Translations under genes and position numbers: made by a program
Source of the DNA: Limnephilus marmoratus
Lineage: Eukaryota > Arthropoda > Insecta > Trichoptera > Limnephilidae
Assembly (NCBI GenBank): GCA_917880885.1
Contig: OU862909.1
Coordinates: 33,044,405 to 33,108,404 of the forward strand
Reading direction: 5' to 3'
Length of the DNA stretch: 64,000 nucleotides
Shown: piece by piece, positions 32,461 to 43,312 of the stretch
Position numbering within the stretch: position 1 is the first letter of the stretch
How the letters are laid out: each line of letters starts with the position of its first letter
Notes under the pieces: model-generated
Databases searched by the model: none
What the model saw: only the letters and a program-made list of their open reading frames with translations
Told to the model about the DNA's origin: nothing

Positions 32461-33374
32461 GTATTATACATGATTTTTAATTAATAAATTGAATGGAAAA
32501 TATTCTCAATATCGTCCGGGTACTTAACCACCATTAGACATCTAAGAGTTTGCGAAAAATGTGCTTTTTTATGTTTAGTAAATAGATCTGAATAGATCAG
32601 GTTCGACCTTCATCTACCTTTTATCTTTCCCAACGCTCACGTTAGTCGTACAACATAAAATATTGATTCTATACTTTTACCGGATTCAGCGCAACAAATA
32701 AAACTGAATAAAACAACCAAACTTTCCATTCTGGTCACTAATATGATATTTTTATTTCTTACTTTATTATGATATTTTAGTGTTTTAAATGTAGTGTATT
32801 TTAGTATTTTTGTGTGTAAAATCACTCAAATTTATAAAAGTTAACCTTAACAAGGCCTAGTCCTAGTGAGGTTAATTGTGTTTTGTATGTAAACATAAAA
32901 ATAAGAATGTATGGTGAGAAGTTAAATAAATAAATAAATTAATTAATTAATTAAAGACATTTTTTAGCGTAAAGCATTAGGTATAACTTTTACTTAATTT
33001 ATTACCCAGCGAGATTGAAAAATACATACGAAAGCTCGACTCCAAAATTTAGTTTAAACCCTTTTTAATTAGGGATATGATTTTGTTATTGTTATGGCAT
33101 TTCCTAGGGCTCCCCACTGCCCTTCGCGACCAAATTAAATTACTGAACTATTGAAAAGGGTGGCGGGAAGGGGCAGGAGTAATATGGCACTCAGCAGTGC
33201 GAAGGGGAAATTAGGAAATGTTAACGATCGATTCAATACTTGGATAAGTAAATACATATTAAATTTATCAGATTGCGTACAAGATTATGCGTCAACCGTT
33301 AAATGCCATGATTAAAAAATACTTAAAGGGAAAAAGTTATATATTTAATAATATTATTCTTATATTTATAAAAA
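32461..33374. other. no gene; short shared repeat at 32530-32590
   Basis: 32530-32590 matches 29053-29095 (AAGAGTTTGCG...ATGTTTAGT). 33100-33215 is GC-richer, with GTGGCGGGAAGGGGCAGGAG. No coding signal. Confidence 0.4.
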
Positions 33375-33625
33375 AAGGTTATTTGAAATCAAATTCTGCT
33401 ATGTAACTATTACTACACGTGGCTGTTTCGCCTTCTGAAGGCATTATCGATAGACGATTTATCTATGTAATCTTCATATAGGTACTTATAATGAAAAACT
33501 TATTGCTTTTATTTTTTATGTAAATCGGTATATCGTCCGAAATTGGCATAATCACAATTTGATAAAGTCTTTGGAAGGCGAAACAGCTGTCACTCTGTTC
33601 ATTTATGTTATAAATGAACTGTTTG
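33375..33625. repeat. inverted-repeat element with GGCTGTTTCGCCTTC arms
   Basis: Left arm CGTGGCTGTTTCGCCTTCTG + AAGGCATTATC (about 33417-33448). The right arm is its complement, GATAAAGTCTTTGGAAGGCG + AAACAGCTGTCAC (about 33563-33595). The sequence GTTCATTTAT-GTT-ATAAATGAAC adjoins the right arm. A single related arm is at 30115-30151. Probably a small MITE family. Confidence 0.65.
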
Positions 33626-33664
33626 TATAACTTAAATGCCCCTGAGGTGATTTTTCACAAGTAA

Positions 33665-33718
33665 TATATATGAGTAATATTACATAGCAATATTACATAG
33701 TAATATTACTCATATATA
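33665..33718. repeat. perfect 19-bp-arm hairpin
   Basis: TATATATGAGTAATATTAC (33665-33683) is the exact complement of 33700-33718, with a 16-base loop that repeats the ATATTACATA motif. It lies beside the preceding inverted-repeat element and may be its edge. Confidence 0.85.
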
Positions 33719-33845
33719 AAAAAAATTTAATGTTAAGTTCTACATATTAAACTTAATAATAATAAAAAAATAATTTTTGTGAACATTACAAGCCGGTTTC
33801 GCCCCAGCATCAATGCCTAAGCATATAGCAATTTCGAATCTTAAT

Positions 33846-34043
33846 TTCTTATTTCTTCTTCTTCTTCTTCGATGGCGCTACAGCCCATATCGAGCTTTGG
33901 CCGCCTGCAACAGTCGCCTCCAACTCCTCCTGTCCTCAGCGGCTGACTTCCAATTTGGTACCTGGAGAAGCTGTGCTGCATCCCCTCTTACTTCGTCTTC
34001 CCACCTCAGTCTGGGTCTTCCCACTTTTCTCTTTCCACCTTAA
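33846..34043 (-). pseudogene. LINE ORF2 C-terminal end with (GAA)n tail
   Basis: The minus-strand frame (34043 to the stop at 33878) reads GKRKVGRPRLRWEDEVRGDA, then NWKSAAEDRRSWRRLLQAAK and ARYGL-stop. G-R-P-R-x-R-W-x-D-x-V, x-x-W, A-x-D-R-x-x-W-R is the C-terminal signature of RTE-type LINEs. A short tail with (GAA)n (33846-33870) follows the stop, like the simple-repeat tails of RTE elements. Only ~55 residues remain, with no break inside them. Confidence 0.85.
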
Positions 34044-34888
34044 TTTCTTATTTACAGTCGGAAAATATAGAACAAACAATAAAATGACAAATCATCCCCG
34101 TATTATTTTTTTTGACAATTGATAAATAAGTTTTAAAGCTCTATGGCTCGTGGTGGAAATGAAGCTGGGAGCTGATTACAGTTGTAAAATAATTAAGAAA
34201 TTACAGACTAAAACTCTGAGCAAGTGTGACACCACCACTGTTCAAGAAATTTGAGTGGCAAACTGGCAAACAGATATTCTGCTTTATAGTTAAAATTTCG
34301 TCGGACTTAACGGAATTTGAACACTGAGTAAAAAGCAAATAACTTACACATTTTTTTAAATTAAAAATTTGAAATATAATTTTGTTGATTCGCACAAAGG
34401 CGTGCGAAATCGGCCAATTTAAAATAACCACAATAAGTCGGTCCCTTTATTGTGAACTCTCATATTATTATTACAGAGGCCTCGATGGCGTCATTAGGCT
34501 TAAAAACGACATTTCGTTCCCTTAGCGTTATTATTTGCGAGCGGGGCAGGAATGACGAAAAATAATTATTTATTTACCTTTATTATTTAAGTCTCCAGGC
34601 TTCACACGATCCCCCCACCCTTGCACCACGCTCAATGAGCAAGACGTTATTTTATTGTACCTACTACTTACGGAAATAATTTGAGTGATCAGGTGACGAG
34701 AACCATCGGAAAGAGCAACCCACCAAATATAAATGATTAATTTTTTAAAATCATTCTAACAAGGAACTCCGGTTCATTTTTAAAATAAACATTGACCCTC
34801 TAACTTAAATACGTACAGGTAGGTACATACTACATACGATAATAGGAAATAGTTTGTCACTTGGAGTATTCACAGCTTTTACATTTTT
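34044..34888. other. no gene seen
   Basis: AT-rich; a 76-residue minus-strand frame at 34201-34431 is unrecognised and probably chance. Confidence 0.4.
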
Positions 34889-35121
34889 GTACGATCAGGA
34901 GTACCCCAAGGCTCTAACTTAGGCCCACCCCTCTTTTCCTTATATAATAAAGATATTTTAGAAGTTATTCTGCACTCTAGGTTTCACACTGATGACTTAA
35001 TGATATTAATATAAAAAAATAAATCAAATTTAATAATAATTTTGTTTTGTTAGGAAACAGAAGAATGGCACAAAAAAACACTATCGAATTGAACCCCAAG
35101 TTTAAATTCAAACGAAATTGA
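34889..35121 (+). pseudogene. LINE reverse transcriptase core fragment
   Basis: The plus frame 34889-35014 reads RSGVPQGSNLGPPLFSLYN, then SRFHTDDLMILI and stop. S-G-V-P-Q-G-S-x-L-G-P-x-L-F is RT motif 4, and the F-x-x-D-D-L box is the catalytic motif 5 (usually F/Y-A-D-D), here with Thr in place of Ala and a deletion just before. About 60 bp later, in another frame, NTIELNPKFKFKRN matches the post-catalytic N-x-L-x-L-N-P-x-K block. Frameshifts and stops make it a pseudogene. Confidence 0.8.
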
Positions 35122-35784
35122 TAAACTTTGGTATGCACCCAATATTTTGACGCTTGTATCTACTTAGTCTACACAAATATCCGTACCATGATTGATTGAA
35201 CAAAAACCATGCTTTGTTAACAAACAAACCCATTATTATTCATAAATAACGTATAAAAATTAAGAATAAATCCTCGAAAAAAGGTATTCCAACCCTTCAC
35301 ACGCATCGTGCTGCGCACGTATTTCGTAATAGCTGCATTATTGCACAGCGATTAGGGTGGGACATTTATTTATTAAATTTGCGGGGCAAAGGAGGATGCA
35401 ACGGTGTCGATAGGGCGCCTTTCCCACGTCACTGTTACTTCCACTGCGCCGCAGGCAAACTGCACAATAACTGCCCTGGAGTGTTATTGAACGGTAATTG
35501 ATGAATGGGCACTATTGTATAACAAAGAATTATGATTTACGGTGGTACGAAAATCACATTTTTTTATGATTGCAAATTTTTGCAATCATACAAAACAGGG
35601 ATAAAATGAGAAAGTTCTGATGACTTGGCGATATTTCATATATTAAAGGAATAGTGCTGATATACCTATACATTTTTACCTATCCCTCTTTCTCGTACAC
35701 GAGGTATTTATCAAACAGAGAGGTAAAAACAACTCTTGGAGATAGGATTATATCAAATATTGGATTTTTTAATGTAAATACCGC
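35122..35784. other. no gene; one perfect palindrome
   Basis: TATGATTGCAAA (35565-35576) pairs with TTTGCAATCATA (35579-35590). The stretch around 35290-35480 is GC-richer. No coding signal recognised. Confidence 0.5.
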
Positions 35785-35985
35785 ACAAGAGTCCAAACTG
35801 CACCCTTATCATCTGAGTCAAAAAGACTATGGCATCCACAAATGGGTGTGTTGTGAGGCTATGGAGTTCGCGAAGGGGAAAGAGACAGAGGAAGGTGGGG
35901 TAGTTCCTGACTATTTAGATTTAGTCAACAAGCACAGCTAAAGCCAGCTCACGCAAAGTTTCGATTCTGAAGGTGGTCTTTCTCT
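35785..35985 (+). repeat. interspersed repeat family F, copy 2
   Basis: CCGCACAAGAGTCCAAACTG, GTGTTGTGAGGCTATGG, GAGGAAGGTGGGGTAG, TTTAGATTTAGTCAACAAGC and TTCTGAAGGTGGTCTTTC parallel the 9522-9722 copy in order. Confidence 0.7.
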
Positions 35986-36954
35986 GAGCAAGAACGTGAA
36001 TTTGAGCAAGAGCTCATATCATTTCAAATCAACAGATAACAATACTTCTTTTCAAATATGTTTGCGTCATGAGGAATGAGTTATATATTTGAAGATTTTA
36101 TTGGTTTAATTTTGAAATTAAGATGTGAAACCGGATCGGTCTGTTGTGGTTTTGGTCCCAATTCGGGCTTTATTAAATAACGAAGTAAATATATCTAACC
36201 TAAAAAGTGGTCAGACAGCTTTCTTGGACTATAATTTCGGTCAGCTCAAGTGACCATATGAGCTTATCACGCGTAATAGAGGATCAACCAAAGAAAAAAA
36301 CACTACAAACATTATTTTATAACAAGTTATTTGTTACCCGTGTAAAATCGAGGGATGTAACTTGACTAGAATAGTTTCACTTTTATCAATAGCCTCCAAA
36401 ATTAAAGCTGGGATCGCATCGAACCTATTATATGGACTATTTTCCATAAGTCGAATCAATTTCAAAAGTTTCTGTTGCAGAGAAAGCCTGTTTTCACAGA
36501 ATTTGATAATTTTCGAAATACATCCATCGATTGACCGGACGAATTCTGAATATAATTTTTATTTTGAGTATGATTGATTCACATTTTAAGAATAATAATT
36601 TTTAAAAATGTGGCATAACTAAGACGGTGTGCTTATACATTACAATCCGTAGCAAGTATCAACCATCTTTAAATGTAAATTTCTTGTAAAATACAAGAAA
36701 TTTGTTCAGTCTAATTTTTCATCATTTTATTTACCAGAGAGCGTCCGGTTGAATGAGACAGCTGGTGTTTTAAACGCTTATATAATTATAACGTTTCTTC
36801 ATTTCTTTGGACAATTACTTTAATTTCGATCGGCGCAGTATTCAAATTACACTGTATGCATAAAACACGAGCACGAAATAAATGGAAATTAAAAAAAGGA
36901 ATACATTTTGAATAAGCTTTTTTTTAAAGTGAGTATTGAAAAAGTGTCCCTATT
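35986..36954. other. no gene seen
   Basis: AT-rich, nothing recognised. Confidence 0.4.
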
Positions 36955-37115
36955 GATCCTAATCGTCTGGAACCAGTAAAATTAGCACTGGATAGGATAT
37001 TGTGAGGTAGCAGGTAGTGGGAAGGAGAAAGAGATGAGGAAGAGTTAAGTAGGGAAGTATCTGGCTATTCAGATCTGGTCACCAAACACGGTTAACGGAA
37101 TTTCGGGCAAGGTTG
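36955..37115 (+). repeat. interspersed repeat family F, copy 3
   Basis: AATCGTCTGGAACCAGTAAA, GGTAGCAGGTAGTGGGAAGG and ATTCAGATCTGGTCACCAAA match the other family F copies. This copy lies 1 kb from copy 2 in the same orientation. Confidence 0.7.
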
Positions 37116-37429
37116 AAAGAACAATTGGGAAAAGCGTACTATTTAGCCTTAGATACGGCATGGAAGCGTGCTGACTCTCGACGAGCTATGACCAAATTGC
37201 ACGGACTATCAAATCGGTAGAGTCAGTGAATGTTAAGCATTTGATGTATAGATATGAACATTGCAGTAGTATGAATGGGTAAACGATATTGGTGAAACTT
37301 TTGTGTGAGCGGTTTAGTACCAATAATGGTTCGCGGCCCATACCCCTTGTTTCATTTTTTAATAGTCTACAATAATAAATGGATGTGTTCTTATTTCTGC
37401 GGTTCTAAAACATGTATGAAGTTTTTTTT

Positions 37430-37532
37430 CGTTATTTGTTTTTGGGGTGTTATGCCGTGTTGCGCTACTTCCTTCTTTGGGCTAAAAAAGGAGGTAGCGC
37501 AACACGGCATAACACCCCAAAAACAAATAACG
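37430..37532. repeat. long near-perfect hairpin, 45-bp arms
   Basis: 37430-37474 (CGTTATTTGTTTTTGGGGTG...) pairs with 37488-37532 across a 13-base loop with a single mismatch. The right arm plus the next ~35 bp recurs at 40593-40670 (GGAGGTAGCGCAACACGGCA), where the left arm is missing. So the arm belongs to a dispersed repeat and was duplicated in inverse orientation here. Confidence 0.9.
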
Positions 37533-37732
37533 ATAATACGTTTGGCCGTGAAAATCTTAAAACGTACAAACGTCTGAAGTTAATTAATGAAGAGATAATA
37601 AAATAATGTTACAGGATTAAGCTACCATAAAGAGTTCTTACGAAGAATCTTCATTGTAAAATTTCTACTAAGTTTTTTAAGGTCATTTCATAAAATTTAT
37701 TCAGTTCTAAAATTGGACAGTAAAAAATCTTA

Positions 37733-38060
37733 TTATAAAATAGAAATCAACCCTTCTTTTGCCAATAATCTTCTAATATATGTGGTAACAATAGTGATGT
37801 AGAGTAAAAAAAAGCAAACATAAAATCATTTAATGTCCAGTGGTTTTAGTACAGTGTACTCTGCGTACAAATTCGTATCCTCTCCAAGCATAAACTTAAA
37901 AAAAAAATGTTTATCTGGAGTGACCTGCCAGGTAAGTATGTTTTATGTATTTTTTTGTAAATAATAAAATTAGATAGAGCCCAGGAAACCATAATATTGT
38001 ACAGTGCCCTTGAGGTGATTTGTTACAAAAACGAAGCCATACAAATTATCCAATTATTTT
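37733..38060. repeat. interspersed repeat family R2, copy 2
   Basis: See 2565-2905. This copy retains TGACCTGCCAGGTAAGTATG, the best form of the splice-donor-like core, and CTTGAGGTGATTTG. Confidence 0.65.
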
Positions 38061-40024
38061 TATTTTTTTTTTTTATTTAAATAAAACATACAACGAAGTT
38101 GCATTCCCATGAGTTATCAAAAATCATTAAGGGCTCGCCAATTGGTACTTTTCAAAAGTTAACCCAACCCAACCCAATATGCAGACACAATACATGAAGA
38201 AAAATTTTACAAAACATTTCAACAAAATTTTTCAACAAAACATTTCAAACAGAAGCAACATACAGACACAAACATATGAAGAATCACTTTACAAATATTT
38301 CACAGAAACATGTCTTATAAGATTTTATGAATTATTATAACCACTCATTTCATTTATGTACTGTTGGTGTCACAAAGTTAAAATAAAGATTAGATATTAG
38401 ATTATATTAGATATGTACTTGCATTATGCTGTAAGATTTCGTGGTCTTACTTCATTTTAAATAGTTGTACGAAAATTCAGGGACTTGTCTTTACAAGGTT
38501 TTGGTTTTTAAATTTATGTAGAAATGGAGTATCGCGTTAACCAGCCTCATCTCGGCCCCAAGTTTAAAAGAAAGATCTCCGAACATCTGTTACGGCGGTA
38601 TGCTAATTCCGACTCGCCAACAAAACTCTCTTATTAATCCATTCTGCTTTCCGGCTTTTACTGCTCCAAATGCCTGGAATATTATTAACTGAAAAGTAAC
38701 TTTTTTGCGTAATCTGCCGAAGAAAGTTATTAAACTCCTATCATTAATCTCATCTCCGCTACATTATTTGAATCTATGATTCACGCGATCTAATCTCTCG
38801 TTGTGCACGTATAATCAAATTTCAATTAAAACGGTTTTGGCATATAGATTCCCGTTTATAAATGTGCTGTAAAATTTAATCATCTTTCAATGGGTGCATT
38901 TAAAACATTAACAAGTTTTGCAATATCGTTGAAAAACATTATTTCACTCGAGAAATACACTGCTTGAATGATACGTAACTACATAAGTAGTATGTATATG
39001 ATAATAATAAAACAGCTAGTAAGGTAGAAGACGAAAACCTTTTCACATGAAAACCACGAAATTACGAAGAAACTAAGGTTCAACATGAATTAATCTCTTA
39101 GGAAAGTCTGAAAGGGTGAATGAATACCCCAAAAGAAACTATTAATGTAAAAGCACTAACTGGGCGCCAGTTTGTGAAATGAACATAATATTTATATTCC
39201 CAAAGTTCTGGAGTAACTTTAAAAAGGTACTGTACTCAAAAGTTTCCCTTATTCTTTTCTCGTCAAAGGCGGAACACTAACGGGGGAATGGCCACCGCGG
39301 GGAGAGCGAAGAGTATCCGAGACCAACAGCAGCGAAACTGTAATCTATTCGCAGTATTCATATTTCGACAGGACGAATTTCGCACGGTTTGGAAAGAGAA
39401 TAGAATGTTAAGTAGCTAAAGTGGAATATGATTTCCTTCCGAGGGAGAAGCGTGTCAGCTTGGACTGGAGTAAGTGCTTCGGCTGCGGAGGCACAGGAGC
39501 GCAGGAAGTAGCGGGGGTAGTTGGGTACAGGGTACAGCAATGGGGTGGCGGTGGGATCCCCTCCCGCAACGGCGCGCTTTATCTGCTTTCATTGTAAAAC
39601 AATTTAACGAGCTTTAAATTGAGCCGCAGTTTACATATTTTGAAGATAGCTCAGATAAGCCCTCTCGTTTTCCAATATTCACAGATTTAATGTTCTTAGA
39701 TGCGGGGGAAGTTCTTCCTTTCGATCGGGAGAACTTACACATATTATTCCGTTTGATACATTTACAAACAAATTTCAAAATAAATAATTTGCGTTAACGA
39801 ATGTCGACTTGAAAGTATAAAGTATTATCATATTCCCATCGTGCATGTTACTTAACCCCTCAGACTACTCTGTTCGCTTTTCGGAACAACTCACATAGGT
39901 CTTAGAGAAATCGTTGTGTCTTCCTATCAGGGTTAGAAAAATGATCACGGTGTTAGAAAGAGAAAATACCAGGCTTTATATTAAAATCAAAAAAATAACC
40001 ACAACATATTTTTAATCTACACTT
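38061..40024. other. no recognised gene
   Basis: 38060-38410 begins with a T/A-rich run and has two weak repeats of CAGACACAA...ATGAAGAA...TTTACAAA. 39260-39570 is GC-richer (GGCCACCGCGGGGAGAGCGA) with a 60-residue minus-strand frame of no recognisable family. The remainder is AT-rich. Confidence 0.4.
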
Positions 40025-40027
40025 TTA

Positions 40028-40456
40028 GGCTGAATTTAGTCTTACGTCGACCGCATGCGCACCGTCGCGCGTCGGCGCCGATGGTCGAGATATATGAACT
40101 TCTAGGAAGCGTTTTTGAATGACGCGTAGCTATCAGCGCGCAACGTGGTCAGCGCTGATGGCCACGCGGCCGTACGCGTCGCGCATCGGCGCCGCGTAGC
40201 TGTCGTCGCTGACGATCGCCTCTGCTTTCAGTGAGCGTTCTAGTGTGGAGCGGAGCGGACGTCGTCAGCGTGTACAGTCATGGCGAATCGTTTTTATTTT
40301 TTTTAGGATAGGTAGGACAAAGCAGCAATAACTAATACACTCCGCATTTTGGTCTTCGTCTGTACAGTAAGGCTGATACTGAAACGAGCCACGCTGAGCC
40401 TCAGCGCTGACGAACTACGCGCTGATCTGAGGGTGAGCGTGAGACTAAATTCAACC
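40028..40456. mobile_element. PIF/Harbinger-like non-autonomous element, CpG-rich
   Basis: A 429-bp element whose ends read GGCTGAATTTAGTCTTACG and, inverted, GGTTGAATTTAGTCTCACG. It is flanked by TTA on both sides (40025-40027, 40457-40459). GG-starting TIRs plus a TTA duplication fit PIF/Harbinger. The inside is strikingly GC/CpG-rich against its AT-rich surroundings, with repeated CAGCGCTGA, GCGTCGCGC and GGCGCCG motifs. No transposase frame is present. Confidence 0.8.
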
Positions 40457-40587
40457 TTAGATATAAAACCTAAGTTACCGAGCGCAATTTGAAAAAAAAA
40501 TATTCTTTTGGAAGTCCATCATCAGGGCAGATCCGGTAGAGGTGTAATTTTTAGTGGTGCTTATTTACTTCGAAGCGATACCGTGTC

Positions 40588-40942
40588 GCCAGGAGGAGGT
40601 AGCGCAACACGGCATAACACCCCAAAAACAAATAACGAAAATACTTTTGGCCGTGAAAATCTTAAAACGTATCTGACAAAAAAGTGGGTTGACGGTAACG
40701 TTTATAATACATCTGCCTAATACAGTATGTTATGTGTTTTTATTTTTTCGTTATCAGTAATTTTAGTCAGAAAAAACGTAAGTATTCTTGTAGCCACTTT
40801 TAAAGCGTTTTATCTTTGCGTTTAAAAATTAAAAAATTAAATGCTTATTTCGAAAAATAAAATTTAAAAGCGTATTTAATCACCTTTCAAAAACAGTTTT
40901 TAGCTTTTGGATGCATTCAGAAATATTCCATTTATTTGGATT
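40588..40942 (+). repeat. interspersed repeat family G, copy 1
   Basis: 40588-40670 matches the right arm and flank of the 37.4-kb hairpin. 40672-40942 (GACAAAAAAGTGGGTTGACG, TTATTTTTTCGTTATCAGTA, CACCTTTCAAAAACAG, TGGATGCATTCAGAAATATT) is found inverted at 49914-50204. Confidence 0.7.
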
Positions 40943-41740
40943 TCAACATTGATTTTGACCTTCAATAATAAATCAATCATAAAAATGCAAGTACTTCTAA
41001 GCATAAAGGGTGAACATTGTAGAATATTCCAACGCACACACTCCTACATGAGTACTTACTATATGTCCATTCACCAGTGCTACTCGCCCTTACATATTGT
41101 GATCATCAAACGTTATTAAAGCTAATGGAACACATACAAAATAATATAAGAAATAGAGAGGTACGTTGGTACTCGGATTACATTAATTCACACCGTAAAT
41201 CACATCCAAACAAAAATAACATTAAATTAACTCTAACCGCAGAATAAAATAACAATCAAATTAAATGAGTGGGCACACTTCGCCAGGTACCAAGTTTAGG
41301 GAAACTAATTCGTCAGTGGATATTAATTGTGGCTCATACTCGGTACGCCTGTATTTAATTGCCTGTTATATAAAAATGGTCGAATTAACCCATTATATTT
41401 TACAAGTAGTTAATCCGAATGTCTGTTGTTCAAAACCAAGAACGCAAGAACAAGAGAACAATCACAAACAGACAAACCGGACTAAATAAGCCAGAGCCAA
41501 TTAAATTGAAACATAAAACGTTAAAATATTGAAATAATAATTCAAAGTTAAGTGAGCACGAATTAAAGAATGGAACGGCCTTGCGGCAGGACGTAACCAT
41601 TCTAATTTATTGTACTCGTATTTAGTTGCCTTGTTGCGTTCTTGGCTTGTTCTCTGCTAAAAAAAGACCAACGTCAATCGTCGCACTGCACTGTTTCGAC
41701 ATGCCAATCATTCATTTGTATAAAGCAACTTCTTGTATAT
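40943..41740. other. no recognised gene
   Basis: One plus-strand frame stays open from about 41023 to 41248 (~75 codons, including LALTYCDHQTLLKLMEHIQN). I cannot match it to a family and it has no ATG near its start. Otherwise AT-rich. Confidence 0.3.
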
Positions 41741-41746
41741 ATAAAA

Positions 41747-42200
41747 CTAGCTGGTTCCCGGCATGCGTTGCTATGCCATTTAATAAAGAGATTGTTTTTC
41801 CCTGCGTGTCCTTTCCCATTCTTCTTGTCCCCATTCCGCCTCCTCCACATTCCCCCCCCTTCCGCCGTCCAGCGAATCCCCCTCCCCCTTCCCCCTCCCG
41901 CGTTTCATACATTCATTCCCGGTACATTCAGCTTTCAAACAGCTCACGTGCCACCTATTGCAATTTTTTATACAAATTTCATAATGCCAGAGCTCACCAG
42001 TAGTTTTATACAAACCTTGTCCTGACAATAACGAACACAGAAAAAAAAGAATTATCCAATTTGATGCAGTCGTTCGGAAGTTATGCGCATACATACGTTT
42101 CGGCGATTCATTTTTATTTATATATAATTTATATAATAGATAATAGATAGATAGATAGATAGATAGAAGATAGAAGAAGATAGATAGATAGAAGAAGATG
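41747..42200 (-). mobile_element. short Helitron, inverted copy, with (TAGA)n 5' end
   Basis: On the minus strand it ends GGCATAGCAACGCATGCCGG + GAACCAGCTAG (41747 side), with the same hairpin and CTAG end as the 13.0-kb copy. The body has the purine-rich G core, GGTGAGCTCTGGCAT, and TTCCGAACGACTGCATCAAA. The 5' side runs into AAATAAAAATGAATCGCC and a (TATC)n microsatellite (42137-42200), which also precedes the other copy, so the microsatellite is part of the element. Confidence 0.8.
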
Positions 42201-42577
42201 TATGTTTCCTTGCTTGCTTGTTTGTTTGTTTGTGGTTTATGTATTGCTATATTAAGCATAGGAAATGTTTGAAAAAATATCTTCTTTCCACCCTCGCGAA
42301 GGTTTCTGGATTATTACCACCACATGACAATACATCTGAAAAGTTTTTAATCATTACAAAAATTCTGAACTCTGACAAAATGACATTTTGCAAACCAATG
42401 ATTGTTCAGTGAAAATTCAATGTTCGAATAAACTTTTCAAATTAACGAATTTAATTGAAGTATTCATGTACGATACTAGCCAAATTCAAACCCTTATAGG
42501 TATTTTAAATAGGTACCTACCTTAGGTACCAAATTTGATTGATTGTTTTTATAATTTACAATATAGATATATTATAA
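42201..42577. other. no gene seen
   Basis: AT-rich; nothing recognised. Confidence 0.4.
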
Positions 42578-43006
42578 TTTGGGTGGCGGGTATGGGAACC
42601 ATTTATTGGATAACCAACATCTCGACCTACGTTTGGTGTCTTAGTATCGGTGCCCGGGATCATGGGGTTAGTTTTGTCTGGAACTTGGCGGCGGATGCGT
42701 CCGCCCACCAATTGCGGGGAAGGCCGGATTGGGAGACTGGTTGAGGGAGATCTTTTAACCTCTTCAGCAGGACTCTCTCGAAACATTGCCTTGCACTGCA
42801 GTGAGTGGGAGGGATAGATATATACGTTCGTCACCCCTGGACACACTGACTCTCAGATTTCTACCCACCCTTCATACCTTTTCTTTCCCGGAATATCTTC
42901 TCCTTCCTTTCCTTAAAAAGACCCTTCACACAGCATCCCCAAAGATGACATAGGCCCTGAGGGGAATTGTTTTCCTCAGGGCCTTCTGTGTGGAGCTAAT
43001 GTAAAA
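42578..43006 (+). mobile_element. short retroposon sharing a LINE 3' end, full-length copy
   Basis: Starts TTTGGGTGGCGGGTATGGGA, continues ACCATTTATTGGATAACCAA, GGTGCCCGGGATCATGGGG, GGCGGCGGATGCGTCCGCCC and CCTTGCACTGCAGTGAGTGG. It ends CACAGCATCCCCAAAGATGA, the hairpin GGCCCTGAGG...CCTCAGGGCC (about 42953-42983), and GTGTGGAGCTAATGTAAAA. With 52950-53376 it is the best template for the family, ~425 bp. It has no tRNA-like head, so it may be an internally deleted LINE derivative or a SINE of other origin. Confidence 0.85.
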
Positions 43007-43049
43007 TATATATTTATACAAAAATGAATGTTTGAAAAATTAAAATTCA

Positions 43050-43312
43050 TATAAAAAAATTGCAATAGGTGGCACGCGAGCTGTTTGAAAACGGAATGTA
43101 CCGGGACTGGATATATGGAAAGCTGAAGAGATTCGCGGGACGGGGAGCGGGAGAGGGAAGGTGAAGGGGGGAACTCGTGAGGGGAAGGGGATATAGGAGG
43201 GGAAGAGGAGGCGAAAGGGGAACGGGACGAATAGGAAAGGACACGCAGGGAGAAGCAATTTATTAATTAAGAGGCATTGCAAATTGCAACTCATGCCAGA
43301 AACTCGTTAGTA
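43050..43312 (+). mobile_element. Helitron copy with decayed 5' end
   Basis: AAATTGCAATAGGTGGCACG, GAGCTGTTTGAAAACGGAAT, a purine-rich G core (AAGGGGGGAACTCG), GGAAAGGACACGCAGGGAGA and an altered terminal hairpin parallel the other Helitrons. The terminal CTAG has become GTTAG. Confidence 0.65.

Noticed and set aside
37010..37035. let-7-like string GAGGTAGCAGGTAG
   Set aside because: Part of the family F purine-rich block; no hairpin precursor and poor match to let-7.
41023..41250. ~75-codon open frame on the plus strand
   Set aside because: No start codon near its beginning, no similarity recognised, and a competing frame overlaps; kept only as a note.
41626..42259. Frames of 125-159 residues on both strands
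   Set aside because: Produced by the purine/pyrimidine-biased Helitron core at 41747-42200; no conserved domain.
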